64,000 nucleotides of DNA from Chryseobacterium indologenes (GTDB lineage Bacteria > Bacteroidota > Bacteroidia > Flavobacteriales > Weeksellaceae): assembly GCA_002439165.1 (NCBI GenBank), contig DJTE01000005.1, positions 1-64,000 of the forward strand, in the 5' to 3' direction. Within the stretch, counting starts at the first letter, position 1. Every line of letters starts with the position of its first letter. Below the pieces are notes generated by a model. The model worked only from the letters and a program-made list of their open reading frames with translations, was not told the DNA's origin and searched no databases. A program made the position numbers and the translations under genes. Positions 42,340 to 51,117 of this stretch are shown piece after piece.

Positions 42340-45057
42340 CTATCTTTTCATAAAGTAACCGAAATAGCTGCAGCTTCCCATCAGGTCTCTGGCCGCCTGC
42401 GTATCGGCATACTGGGCTTTCAGCTGGGCGAAATAGGTTCTGTATTTCTGATTTTTCAGATTGTCCAGTTCAGTTTGGTGAGCCTGCTCCTTTTCAGACC
42501 ATTTAGGATCGGAATAATCGATATTAGCCTGGTTTTTCTCCCCGTACTGGTAATATTTCCCCTGTTCTGCGCTGGCCATCTGGAACAGGATTCTGGCTTT
42601 TTGTTCTTTATCCGTAGAAAGCTTGAGAGCTTTTTGATAATAGCCGATAGCCAGGTCAAAATTATCAGGTTCAATATAAGAGATATCCGTAAAGTTTTTA
42701 TAATAATATTGATACGGATTCTTTCTTGCTGTACTCCAGAAATCATATTTTCCTCCGTTGCTGTTGTCGATATCCATCACAAACAGCTGGCGGTAATATC
42801 CCAGAATAGAAGTGTTGTAAAGTAAATTTCCGATAAGCTGATCGGCTTTTGCCGCCTTTTCACCGGTTCCGGCTCCGATTTTTTTCAATTGGATAAGGGC
42901 ATCTGCCAGTTCCACTTTGTTCATGGTACCTTTAATGAAAGGGAATTCTGAGTAATTTTCAGCCTTCATACTTTCGGTATCAGGACTTCCAAAACTTTCC
43001 CATACATTATGTCCGAAGACAAGATCTGAAATATTTTTAAAGCCGTCATATTCGCCAGGAGCATATTGTTTCCGGGTGATCTTCTGGCCGTCTTTCTTTG
43101 TCCATTCATAGTTTTCTCTTGGGATACCTGTAAAGCTTTGTGCTTTTTCATAGTAGGATTTGGCCTTCTCAAAGTCAGCCTGCCTCATGGCTCTGTCTCC
43201 ATAGATCGTATTGAAGAAAGCATCAATATTCCCTACGCTGTCCATGTTTTTGGCGATGATCTGCTGTTCAAAACGGGTTTTATCTGTCTTTCTGTAAAAG
43301 TCTTCAACACTTTTTACCAGGCTTGAATTCGGGTTGTACTGAAGATCAGAAAGCTTATTGTTCATTAAGTATGATTTTCCGTCTTCTCCCTGAAGGAAAT
43401 ACCTGTTGGCGAGAACATCTTTAAGGAAAGAAGCGGTAGAAGGAGCTTCACCATAATAGTCATAATCCGTATCGGCAGTATCTTTCTTTACTTCTTTTTC
43501 CACAAAATACTCTGCGTAATCCTTCATCAGATGATCTTCATAAGCCGCATCAATTTTAGGCTGGGAAACAATATCATTAAGAACCTTCATTCTCTTGATC
43601 TGCTCGAGGTATTCAGGATTGGTGGTTTTAATGTCATCCAGGATTTCCGTACTTTCCTTATAATCTTTCTTTAAAAACTTAAGATAGGCATCCGCGATCT
43701 GCCAGTATTCATCTTTGGATTTCTCTTTGGTTTTCGCGGTGAATTTTTCAAGATCATCCAGGTAGTTTTTAGCAGCATCATCATAGCCGTAGCCTGTTGT
43801 ATAAAAAGGAATCCTGTTGGGATTATTCAGTAGTTCATCATCACTCTGGTCTGCTTTGGCATTTCCTGTTTTATCAGATTTGGAACCGCCGAAAAGATTT
43901 TTAAAGAACCTTACGATTTTCTGCCAGAAAGAAAGTTTCACTTCTTTTACTTCAGGAGCTGCTGTACCTGCCTGGGCATCCTTGGAATTGCCGTCGGTCT
44001 TTCCTCTTGAAACAGCCGGATTTGTGGAGGCATCCGAAGAATAATAATAGGTTGGAAGATAACTTCTTTCCAGTTCGTTGATGCTTCTTACCGCCATTAC
44101 TTTCAGGATCTCAGAATCGGGGTTGATGTCGTACATCTTTTCCATGATAGGAATAGGATTGTTGAAATCTTCATAACCTAAAAGGAAATAAGCCATATTC
44201 TTTTCCTCATTCGTATTCGCTCTTTTCATAATATTACTGAAAGAAGCGGTATCCGAAAGCTTCATCGAAACAAAAGAAGATTCCTTACGGTCTTTCGTGT
44301 TCATAAAAACCTGGAAGAAATTCCAGTTGGCATCACTGTTCATCTGCAGTCCTCTCTGAGCTCCGGCCAGCTGGTCAAGGGCCATAAAGTAAACGGCACC
44401 TTTCAGTCTGATCGGCTCCACATAGGTTTTAAAAGCCTGTACAGCCGCATCATAATTTCTTGTATAATGGTTGAAGCGCACCAGCTGATAGCCGTAACGC
44501 TGTTTGATCTCAGGATTTTTTGCCGCATTATACAGCGAAGTTAAAGCTGCAATGGTTTTAGGATAGTCGAGAGAAGTCGCATTTTCTTTATTGTCACTTC
44601 CTCCGTAATAGAAAGAATTCTCACTTTCAACATAATTGATGCTCATATAAGGCTCTAGATATTTAGCCTCAATCAGATAATCAATTCCTTCGCGGTATTT
44701 CTGGTAAAACCCGTTTCCTAATTTCTGCAGAAGAGGATTGGTGGGATTTCCGTTTTTTAATGCATTCAGATCATTCATGCTGATCTTGTACACCAGGTTT
44801 TGTGTTTCGGCGTAGTTCAGCTGGTTGTTGAAGAACTTTTGCCAGGTGTTCAGATTATCATCCGGGATCAGGGCCGCGTTGTATCCGGTATAAAACCGGC
44901 TGGAGTAGTTGTGCAGGAACGGAAGATAGGATTTGTCCTTAATAATGCTCTGGGTAAAAAGATTAAAGTAATCATAATCCGGATCCGACCATGCGCAGGC
45001 TTCCGATTTCGTGTAGAAAAGAGAAAGTACTGCCAGTGAAAGAATATACTTTTTCAT
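42340..45057 (-). CDS. Large secreted protein with helical repeats
   Basis: 905 aa. Signal peptide (about 1-20); a Cys follows at 21 (SEAC), so lipidation is possible but the lipobox is weak. The protein is a string of helical pairs resembling TPR repeats (for example AKSYYEKAQSF and AIGYYQKALKLS), with a basic, low-complexity insert about residues 335-400 (SFWQKIVRFFKNLFGG). No family recognised. The gene is followed upstream on its strand by a lipoprotein gene 62 bases away, so the two may be an operon and act together at the envelope. The function is unknown. Confidence 0.78.
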   Translation of the reverse strand: MKKYILSLAVLSLFYTKSEACAWSDPDYDYFNLFTQSIIKDKSYLPFLHNYSSRFYTGYNAALIPDDNLNTWQKFFNNQLNYAETQNLVYKISMNDLNALKNGNPTNPLLQKLGNGFYQKYREGIDYLIEAKYLEPYMSINYVESENSFYYGGSDNKENATSLDYPKTIAALTSLYNAAKNPEIKQRYGYQLVRFNHYTRNYDAAVQAFKTYVEPIRLKGAVYFMALDQLAGAQRGLQMNSDANWNFFQVFMNTKDRKESSFVSMKLSDTASFSNIMKRANTNEEKNMAYFLLGYEDFNNPIPIMEKMYDINPDSEILKVMAVRSINELERSYLPTYYYSSDASTNPAVSRGKTDGNSKDAQAGTAAPEVKEVKLSFWQKIVRFFKNLFGGSKSDKTGNAKADQSDDELLNNPNRIPFYTTGYGYDDAAKNYLDDLEKFTAKTKEKSKDEYWQIADAYLKFLKKDYKESTEILDDIKTTNPEYLEQIKRMKVLNDIVSQPKIDAAYEDHLMKDYAEYFVEKEVKKDTADTDYDYYGEAPSTASFLKDVLANRYFLQGEDGKSYLMNNKLSDLQYNPNSSLVKSVEDFYRKTDKTRFEQQIIAKNMDSVGNIDAFFNTIYGDRAMRQADFEKAKSYYEKAQSFTGIPRENYEWTKKDGQKITRKQYAPGEYDGFKNISDLVFGHNVWESFGSPDTESMKAENYSEFPFIKGTMNKVELADALIQLKKIGAGTGEKAAKADQLIGNLLYNTSILGYYRQLFVMDIDNSNGGKYDFWSTARKNPYQYYYKNFTDISYIEPDNFDLAIGYYQKALKLSTDKEQKARILFQMASAEQGKYYQYGEKNQANIDYSDPKWSEKEQAHQTELDNLKNQKYRTYFAQLKAQYADTQAARDLMGSCSYFGYFMKR

Positions 45058-45119
45058 ATAGATTCAGGTGTTTTTTAGTGTTGTTTATAATTTTTTTGCT
45101 TCCGGAAAGCAGGGGAGGA

Positions 45120-46091
45120 TTAAAAATTCCTTCCAGCTACAAATTTACCATCTAATTGATAATAAATAACAGTAAAATCACGGATTTTTTTCTCCAGGAA
45201 ATTAACGGTCTCTTTAAGCTGTTCCTCAGAGATCTCCTCAATCTTTATTTTGAAGCCTTTGTTTAAATAGTTCCCGAAATAAAACCCGTCTTTCATGATT
45301 TCCACTTCACGCTCTGATATTTTCCTGAAATCGGGATTTTCCAGGTCTTTCTGAGACAGTGCATTGATCAGCCTGTGCTTCCCGAGATGATTGGTAACGA
45401 TTCCCCAGGAATAAACAGGAAGTGCCACTTCAATTTTTTTGATGGGATAATCTTCAAGCTTTGAAAGATAATTTTTTAAAGTCACCACATCCAGAATAGA
45501 ATTCTTATCAGAATTTTCCAGAGGAGAAGAAGTAGAGTAGCACATCAGGTAAACTTTATCCACAGGAGGGATTCCCGTATTTTTTTTATCCTTTACCTGA
45601 TGAAGCCGGAGGGTACAGGTGATCTCTTTTCCGGAAATCTTCTTCAGCTCCTTTAAGAATTTAAAATAATCATCCCGTGTGCCGGCCGTCCAGTCACAGT
45701 CGATCTGGATTTCATTATTGACCTTAAGCTGATATTCAGCGGTTTTCTTCTGAATCATCTGATGAACGCTTCCTGCAAGAAACGTAATTTCTTCGGCCGA
45801 AATATGCAGCATCGACTGATTGGTGATGAAAACAACAGGGACGATCTGCTTATCAGTCTGGAAACTCATGTCTTTCGTGATGACGGCGACAGGCTGGAAT
45901 TTTCCCCCTATTTTATCAACATCAAAAAAACGGGTATAGAGAAAAGGAGACTGAGCTTTGTTCAATGCCTTTTTTTCTTCCTGATCCAGCTTCAGATGGG
46001 TTTTCCAGTAATAAAACGTGTAAGGGTGAATCTGCTTTTTACTGCATGAGAATATGATGGATAATAAAAAGAAAATGAGGATTTTTTTCAT
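45120..46091 (-). CDS. Lipoprotein with barrel-like domain
   Basis: 323 aa. Lipobox (IIFSC, Cys at 16). The segments VNNEIQIDCDWTAGTRDDY, TCTLRLHQV, VDKVYLMCYS and VALPVYSWG follow the order of strands in an (alpha/beta)8 glycoside-hydrolase-like barrel (such as the GH18-like DUF3142 group); this is a suggestion from pattern, as the acidic catalytic pair is not clear. The gene is upstream of the large repeat protein and probably co-transcribed with it. Confidence 0.72.
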   Translation of the reverse strand: MKKILIFFLLSIIFSCSKKQIHPYTFYYWKTHLKLDQEEKKALNKAQSPFLYTRFFDVDKIGGKFQPVAVITKDMSFQTDKQIVPVVFITNQSMLHISAEEITFLAGSVHQMIQKKTAEYQLKVNNEIQIDCDWTAGTRDDYFKFLKELKKISGKEITCTLRLHQVKDKKNTGIPPVDKVYLMCYSTSSPLENSDKNSILDVVTLKNYLSKLEDYPIKKIEVALPVYSWGIVTNHLGKHRLINALSQKDLENPDFRKISEREVEIMKDGFYFGNYLNKGFKIKIEEISEEQLKETVNFLEKKIRDFTVIYYQLDGKFVAGRNF

Positions 46092-46121
46092 CTCCTAAAA
46101 ATAAGAAAATATAACAAAATA

Positions 46122-46153
46122 AAGATGCTGTCTCACTTTTGAGGCAGCATCTT
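46122..46153 (-). terminator. Terminator of the T9SS-sorted protein gene
   Basis: Stem AAGATGCTGCCTCA against TGAGACAGCATCTT (one G-T pair), 4-base loop, leftward T-rich flank, 21 bases past the stop codon at 46175. Confidence 0.88.
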
Positions 46154-46174
46154 AGCATATCAACGTTCAAAGAA

Positions 46175-47341
46175 TTAATCCTGAATAAGCATTTTTTTGG
46201 TATCAATCGTTTTACCGTCAACAGACAGTCTGTATAAGTACATTCCTGATTTTAAACTGTTTACTGCAATGCTGCCTTCGCCGGTTTCTCTTATGGGAAG
46301 AGATTTTACCAATTGTCCGGATACGGAGTAAATTTCTAAAGTACTGTTTTTACTGCCATCGGGAAGGTAATATTTGATGTTGGTTTCCCCTTTTGTAGGA
46401 TTCGGCACATTCTGATAAAGTCTGGCACTGTTTCCCTGTGAAATATCTTTTATTCCCGTTTGTTTCAGTAAAAGGCTTTTTAATTCGTCAACCTGTAATT
46501 TAAGATCATCGATCTGATTTTGCAGTTCGGCCACTTTCTGATCGTTAGCCTGTTTTGCCAAAGCGGTAGAAGCTACCATAACATTTCCGTCGGCATCTAC
46601 TACCAAAGCATTTCCTGATCCGTTGGGAAGATCCTGTAAACGGACAGTGCCTACCGTATGGAAATTAGCTGTTGGATCTGTTGTGCGGACGCCGACCTGC
46701 TGGTCTTTGATCAGCATCGTTGAGTTTTTGGAAAGCCCGAACATAATTGAATAGGGAATTGTGTTGGTCAGTTTCGTGGAAGCATGGGTTCCTGATCCAA
46801 TAACAAAAGAGCGGTTTCCTGTTGCAATGAGATCCACCCCGAACCCGCCGGAATATTCAGATTTCAGATCCACGCCCACTCCAATGGCAAACTGGTTAGA
46901 AGCCCGGACGGTATTATTCCATCCCAGTGCTATTGATTTTCCGGCATCGTTTAATACCGTATTGGTCTGTCCTACTACAAGATTAGCACCCCCGCTTGTC
47001 TGTAAACTGTTTCCCCAGCCCCCGACGATGGAACTGTTGGCATTTCCTCCAAGCATGTTTTGTGATCCGGTAATAATACTGCCTTTAGCTTTTACTCCGT
47101 TAGAACCATTTACTGCATCTACAACAAAGGATCCCGGACTTGTCAGAAAGGCCTGTCCCGGATTGGGAAAGGAACCGCCGGTTCTTAGAAATAAATAAGA
47201 TTGTTCATTTGTTCCTACGTAATTAGCACTCGTAATACCTGAGTTTCCCGTAATTTCCCATTGTTGGGCATTCATTACTCCAGCGGATAACATCATTGCT
47301 CCGGCAATAATATTTTTAATGTTTAATAGATTTCTTTTCAT
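46175..47341 (-). CDS. T9SS-secreted protein with YadA-head-like repeats
   Basis: 388 aa. Signal peptide (1-25, ending MNAQ). Residues about 85-165 hold short repeats with small residues (GSQNMLGG, SIVGGWGN, NLVVGQTN, SIALGWNN, QFAIGVGV) like the left-handed roll of YadA-type adhesin heads. A coiled coil follows (about 260-290, VAELQNQIDDLKLQVDELKS). The C terminus (about 310-388, NVPNPTKGETNIKYYLP, SVSGQLVKSL, GMYLYRLSVDGKTI) is a type IX secretion type A sorting domain. It should be sent to the surface or medium. Trimer formation, as in YadA, is a reasonable guess. Confidence 0.85.
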   Translation of the reverse strand: MKRNLLNIKNIIAGAMMLSAGVMNAQQWEITGNSGITSANYVGTNEQSYLFLRTGGSFPNPGQAFLTSPGSFVVDAVNGSNGVKAKGSIITGSQNMLGGNANSSIVGGWGNSLQTSGGANLVVGQTNTVLNDAGKSIALGWNNTVRASNQFAIGVGVDLKSEYSGGFGVDLIATGNRSFVIGSGTHASTKLTNTIPYSIMFGLSKNSTMLIKDQQVGVRTTDPTANFHTVGTVRLQDLPNGSGNALVVDADGNVMVASTALAKQANDQKVAELQNQIDDLKLQVDELKSLLLKQTGIKDISQGNSARLYQNVPNPTKGETNIKYYLPDGSKNSTLEIYSVSGQLVKSLPIRETGEGSIAVNSLKSGMYLYRLSVDGKTIDTKKMLIQD

Positions 47342-48031
47342 GATAATATATATTTGGTGGTTAATGTGTTACGAATTTATTTAAATGCCGAATCGGATGC
47401 AGGTGATAGCTAATAAATGCGTGAGGTCTTCTAATAACTGCATCAGGGATTGCAATAAATGCGTTTTATACTAAGGACTTTTTCGGTAGTTCAGGTTCAG
47501 GAGAAAAATATCTGATTGATGCAGGTTTGAAGCAGGAAGTTAAAGGTCATCAATAATAAGTCTTGATCTGTTTTTAAGATAATTTCATTTTACAGTGGCT
47601 TTTGATACGTATAACTGAAAATAACTTCCTGTATCCTTTCCTGCATCTTTCAGCTATTAATCTCAGCTTCCTTATCCTGCATTAAGACTACATAATAAAG
47701 ACCACTTCCGGATTGAAATGGCCTTTGTATTATTAATTAGTTTGAGTCTGAAGTCTTAGGTATACAACATGGAAGCGGGAAGTTGCTTTTGGCTGTAAGT
47801 ATGGATCAGAGTTCCATACAACTTATTAATCAATGTGATTATCAGGTCGCTCCTACGGAGCTCACCAAAAATTATATATTACATGCTATGAACAGATTAC
47901 TTCTGCGGAGCACTTAAAAAGCTCATATAACACTTTGTTTTTTTAAAAAAATTATCAATTGATCATCAATTATAACACTTAATATAAGTCTGATTTTCTT
48001 ATCCGGAACCGAGGTTAATGAAGCTTTTTGA
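47342..48031. other. 690-base noncoding region
   Basis: No supported gene. It contains the GCTCC-TAC-GGAGC palindrome at 47849-47861 with a related broken copy near 47902-47911, a purine-rich repeat at 47770-47781, and a weak hairpin at 47698-47728 that resembles a terminator. The start of the outer-membrane gene on the right is at 48832. Confidence 0.5.
47849..47911. repeat. GCTCC/GGAGC palindromic repeat pair
   Basis: GCTCCTACGGAGC (47849-47861) is a perfect hairpin, followed 40 bases later by a decayed copy (TTCTGCGGAGCA, about 47900-47911), with GCTATGAACAGAT between. I recall similar paired palindromes as a dispersed repeat of Chryseobacterium-type genomes; this is from memory. Confidence 0.5.
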
Positions 48032-48832
48032 TTAAAAAACCGTTGCAGCCAGCTGTATTCTTGCGAATTTATCAGACGGATTCCACATTGCCATCATAGA
48101 AACCGGAAGACTGTAATGATCGGTGATCTTAATCGTCTTGCCTGCTTTTACACCTACGTTCACGATGTCAAAGCTGTTTTTCCCGTTTCCGTACAGAAAA
48201 TGCCTGTCGTTAAGAGCGAATCCGGCTCCGGCAAAAGCATTCAGACTGATTTTCTGACTGGAAATTACCGGATAGCTTACCTGTACATAGGTAGAATATT
48301 TATTCCGTCGGTAGCTTCCGTCCTCCTTCAGAACGACTTCCCCGGCATTGGCACCTCCGTAGAGCATAATGTCTGCTTCTATATTTAAAGGAAAAGAAGG
48401 TCCGAAGGTATAGTGGGTCCTCAGATCGATAATATGGGCGGTCCTTCTTCGTGAATAACTGAAAATATCATCCGCTGCAACAGCCGTATTGATGTTTCTG
48501 GAGTTGTACAGGTCCCAAAGCCCGATATATAGCCGCCCGTCCGAATACTGCACATAATAATTGATTTCCTTATAATGGGTATTGTCTTTGTCATCAGCGA
48601 GTGCGGATGCTCCCCAGATTCCGGCTTTCCATTTTTTATCTTTATCTAAAGCGTAGGAAAGGTTTCCCATCACAACAGGTTTATCAGTAATGATCAATCC
48701 TCTCCAGAGATGGTTGTTTTGAATATTTACCGTAAAATCCAGCCTGCTGTCTTTATGGTTTTCTGCATTTTCCTGGGCAAAAAGATTCCCTGTGCCCAGT
48801 GAAACCAGGCATATATAAAAAAGTTTTTTCAT
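48032..48832 (-). CDS. Outer-membrane beta-barrel protein of the glycerol operon
   Basis: 266 aa. Signal peptide (1-19, ending NLFAQ). About 12 alternating amphipathic strands, ending in the aromatic TVF typical of outer-membrane barrels; a pattern such as HLWRGLIITDKPVV resembles the TorF family / MipA-like barrels in form. It begins 18 bases after glpF and is probably the fourth gene of the glp operon. It could help uptake of glycerol or glycerol-phosphate; that is inference from position. Confidence 0.75.
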   Translation of the reverse strand: MKKLFYICLVSLGTGNLFAQENAENHKDSRLDFTVNIQNNHLWRGLIITDKPVVMGNLSYALDKDKKWKAGIWGASALADDKDNTHYKEINYYVQYSDGRLYIGLWDLYNSRNINTAVAADDIFSYSRRRTAHIIDLRTHYTFGPSFPLNIEADIMLYGGANAGEVVLKEDGSYRRNKYSTYVQVSYPVISSQKISLNAFAGAGFALNDRHFLYGNGKNSFDIVNVGVKAGKTIKITDHYSLPVSMMAMWNPSDKFARIQLAATVF

Positions 48833-48850
48833 TGGGTAAACTGTTTGGAA

Positions 48851-49582
48851 TTAGCTTAATGCGGTATGCAGTAAAGCGGCAAGGGCTGCTCCGATGATTG
48901 GTCCTGCAATAGGGATCCAGGCGTAGCTCCAGTCGCTGCTTCCTTTTACCGGAAGAAGGGCATGCATGATTCTTGGGCCGAGATCTCTTGCCGGATTGAT
49001 GGCATATCCGGTTGTTCCTCCCAAAGACAGACCAATTGCCCATACCAGTAAGGTTACAGGTAAAGCGCCTACGCTTCCCAATCCGATTTTTGCATTGGGA
49101 TCATTAAGTAAAGTTACACTCGGATCTGCAAAATGGAAGATCACAAAAACCAGAACGAAAGTTCCGATAATTTCACTGATGATATTGGATACAGGCTTCC
49201 TGATAGCCGGACCTGTACTGAAACAGGCCAGTTTTGCACCTTCATCTTCCGTAATGGCAAAATGATCTTTATTGAACAGCCATACCAGGAAAGCTCCCAG
49301 CATTGCACCGATCATTTCCCCGGCAATATAAGTGGGAACCAGATCCCAGGAGAATTTACCTGCAAAAGCTAAACCCAGCGTCACTGCGGGATTCAGATGC
49401 GCTCCGCTCACGGGTCCTGCAACGGTTACGCCTACAAATACGGCCAAAGCCCAGGCGGTGGTGATCACGATCCATCCGGAATTGTTTCCTTTGGTATCTT
49501 TCAGAACGACATTGGCTACTACGCCGTTCCCTAAAAGGATCATCAGCATGGTACCGATGATTTCAGCAACAAATGGAGTCAT
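48851..49582 (-). CDS. glpF: Glycerol uptake facilitator (aquaglyceroporin)
   Basis: 243 aa with six membrane helices. The two NPA half-helices are seen: NPA at residues 64-66 (GAHLNPAVTLG) and NPARD at 196-200 (YAINPARDLGPR). The Asp after the second NPAR marks glycerol facilitators over water-only aquaporins. Between glpK (27 bases upstream) and the outer-membrane protein gene. Confidence 0.95.
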   Translation of the reverse strand: MTPFVAEIIGTMLMILLGNGVVANVVLKDTKGNNSGWIVITTAWALAVFVGVTVAGPVSGAHLNPAVTLGLAFAGKFSWDLVPTYIAGEMIGAMLGAFLVWLFNKDHFAITEDEGAKLACFSTGPAIRKPVSNIISEIIGTFVLVFVIFHFADPSVTLLNDPNAKIGLGSVGALPVTLLVWAIGLSLGGTTGYAINPARDLGPRIMHALLPVKGSSDWSYAWIPIAGPIIGAALAALLHTALS

Positions 49583-49609
49583 AGTTTTAATTGTGTTTTT
49601 TATATGGAA

Positions 49610-51106
49610 TTAGTCTTCAATCCAGTTTTGGGCACGTGATACGGCTTTGTTCCAGGTGAGGATTATTTTTTCGGTCTTTTCCCTGTCAAGCTGAGGGTGG
49701 AAATCTTTATCCACGATCCACTGAGCCTGAATTTCATCAATATCTTTCCAGTATCCTACCGCTAGGCCCGCCAGATAAGCTGCACCCAGTGCAGTAGTTT
49801 CCAGTGTTTTGGGTCTGGTAATTTTAAATCCGAAAATGTCAGACTGGATCTGCATCAGAAGATTACTTGCCGAAGCGCCTCCGTCTACTCTCAGCTCAAG
49901 ACTGGCTCTTCCGGAGTCGGCTTCCATGGATTTTACAATATCATAGACCTGAAACGCGATTCCTTCCAGGGTTGCTCTGGCAATATGCCCGTCAGTGGTT
50001 CCGCGGGTAATTCCAACGATGGTTCCTCTTGCGTACTGATCCCAGTAAGGAGCGCCCAGCCCTGTAAGCGCAGGAACGAAATAAACTCCTCCGTTATCCT
50101 CAACACTTGCTGCCAGATCATTTACTTCATCTGAAGAATGAATAAGTTTAAGCCCGTCTCTCAGCCATTGGATAGCTGCTCCGCCTACAAACACACTTCC
50201 TTCAAGAGCATAGTTTACTTCATTATTGATTTTCCAGGCAACGGTAGTCAGCAGGTTGTTTTTAGATGATACGGCTTCTTTTCCGGTATTCATCAACAGA
50301 AAGCATCCCGTTCCATATGTGTTCTTTACCATTCCCGGTGTAATGCACATCTGTCCGAATAAGGCAGCCTGCTGATCTCCTGCAATTCCTGCGATCGGAA
50401 TTTTGGTGGAGAATAAAGTGGTTGCTGTTTCACCATAAACTTCACTGCTCTGTTTTACTTCAGGAAGAACAGACTTTGGAATATCAAACAGTTCCAGAAG
50501 ATCTTCATCCCATTCCAGGGTATGGATATTCAGAAGCATGGTTCTGCTGGCATTGGATACATCGGTAATGAACATCTTTCCGCGGGTAAGTTTCCACACC
50601 AGCCAGGTATCCACGGTTCCGAAACATAATTTACCTGCCGCTGCTTTTTCCCTGGCCCCTTCCACATGATCCAAAATCCACTTTAATTTGGTGGCTGAGA
50701 AATAAGCGTCCAGAACGAGGCCTGTTTTGTTTTTGATGGTTTCGGCATGACCCTGTTCTTTCAGTTCATCACAATATTTGGATGTTCTGCGGTCCTGCCA
50801 TACAATAGCGTTGTAAACCGGCTCACCGGTTTCTTTATCCCATACCACAGTCGTTTCTCTCTGGTTGGTAATTCCGATAGCAGCGACTTCCAGTCCGGAA
50901 ATTCCGGCTTTGGCAATGATTTCTGCGGCAACGGAGATCTGGGAGGACCAGATTTCATTAGGATCATGCTCTACCCAGCCCGGAGTGGGGAATATCTGTT
51001 CAAAGTTTTTCTGGGAGATATATTCGATAGCACCGCTATGATTGAATAAAATAGCTCTGGAAGAGGTGGTACCCTGATCCAAAGCGAGAATCAGTTTTTC
51101 TTTCAT
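49610..51106 (-). CDS. glpK: Glycerol kinase
   Basis: 498 aa. FGGY-family ATP-dependent kinase: DQGTTSSRAILF near the start, WQDRRT, the glycerol site (WVEHDPNEIW, GDQQAALFGQ), and KNTYGTGCF (about 260-268). It makes sn-glycerol-3-phosphate in the cytoplasm. glpD starts 11 bases upstream, so the genes are tightly packed. Confidence 0.97.
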   Translation of the reverse strand: MKEKLILALDQGTTSSRAILFNHSGAIEYISQKNFEQIFPTPGWVEHDPNEIWSSQISVAAEIIAKAGISGLEVAAIGITNQRETTVVWDKETGEPVYNAIVWQDRRTSKYCDELKEQGHAETIKNKTGLVLDAYFSATKLKWILDHVEGAREKAAAGKLCFGTVDTWLVWKLTRGKMFITDVSNASRTMLLNIHTLEWDEDLLELFDIPKSVLPEVKQSSEVYGETATTLFSTKIPIAGIAGDQQAALFGQMCITPGMVKNTYGTGCFLLMNTGKEAVSSKNNLLTTVAWKINNEVNYALEGSVFVGGAAIQWLRDGLKLIHSSDEVNDLAASVEDNGGVYFVPALTGLGAPYWDQYARGTIVGITRGTTDGHIARATLEGIAFQVYDIVKSMEADSGRASLELRVDGGASASNLLMQIQSDIFGFKITRPKTLETTALGAAYLAGLAVGYWKDIDEIQAQWIVDKDFHPQLDREKTEKIILTWNKAVSRAQNWIED

Positions 51107-51117
51107 ATTGAGATCGT

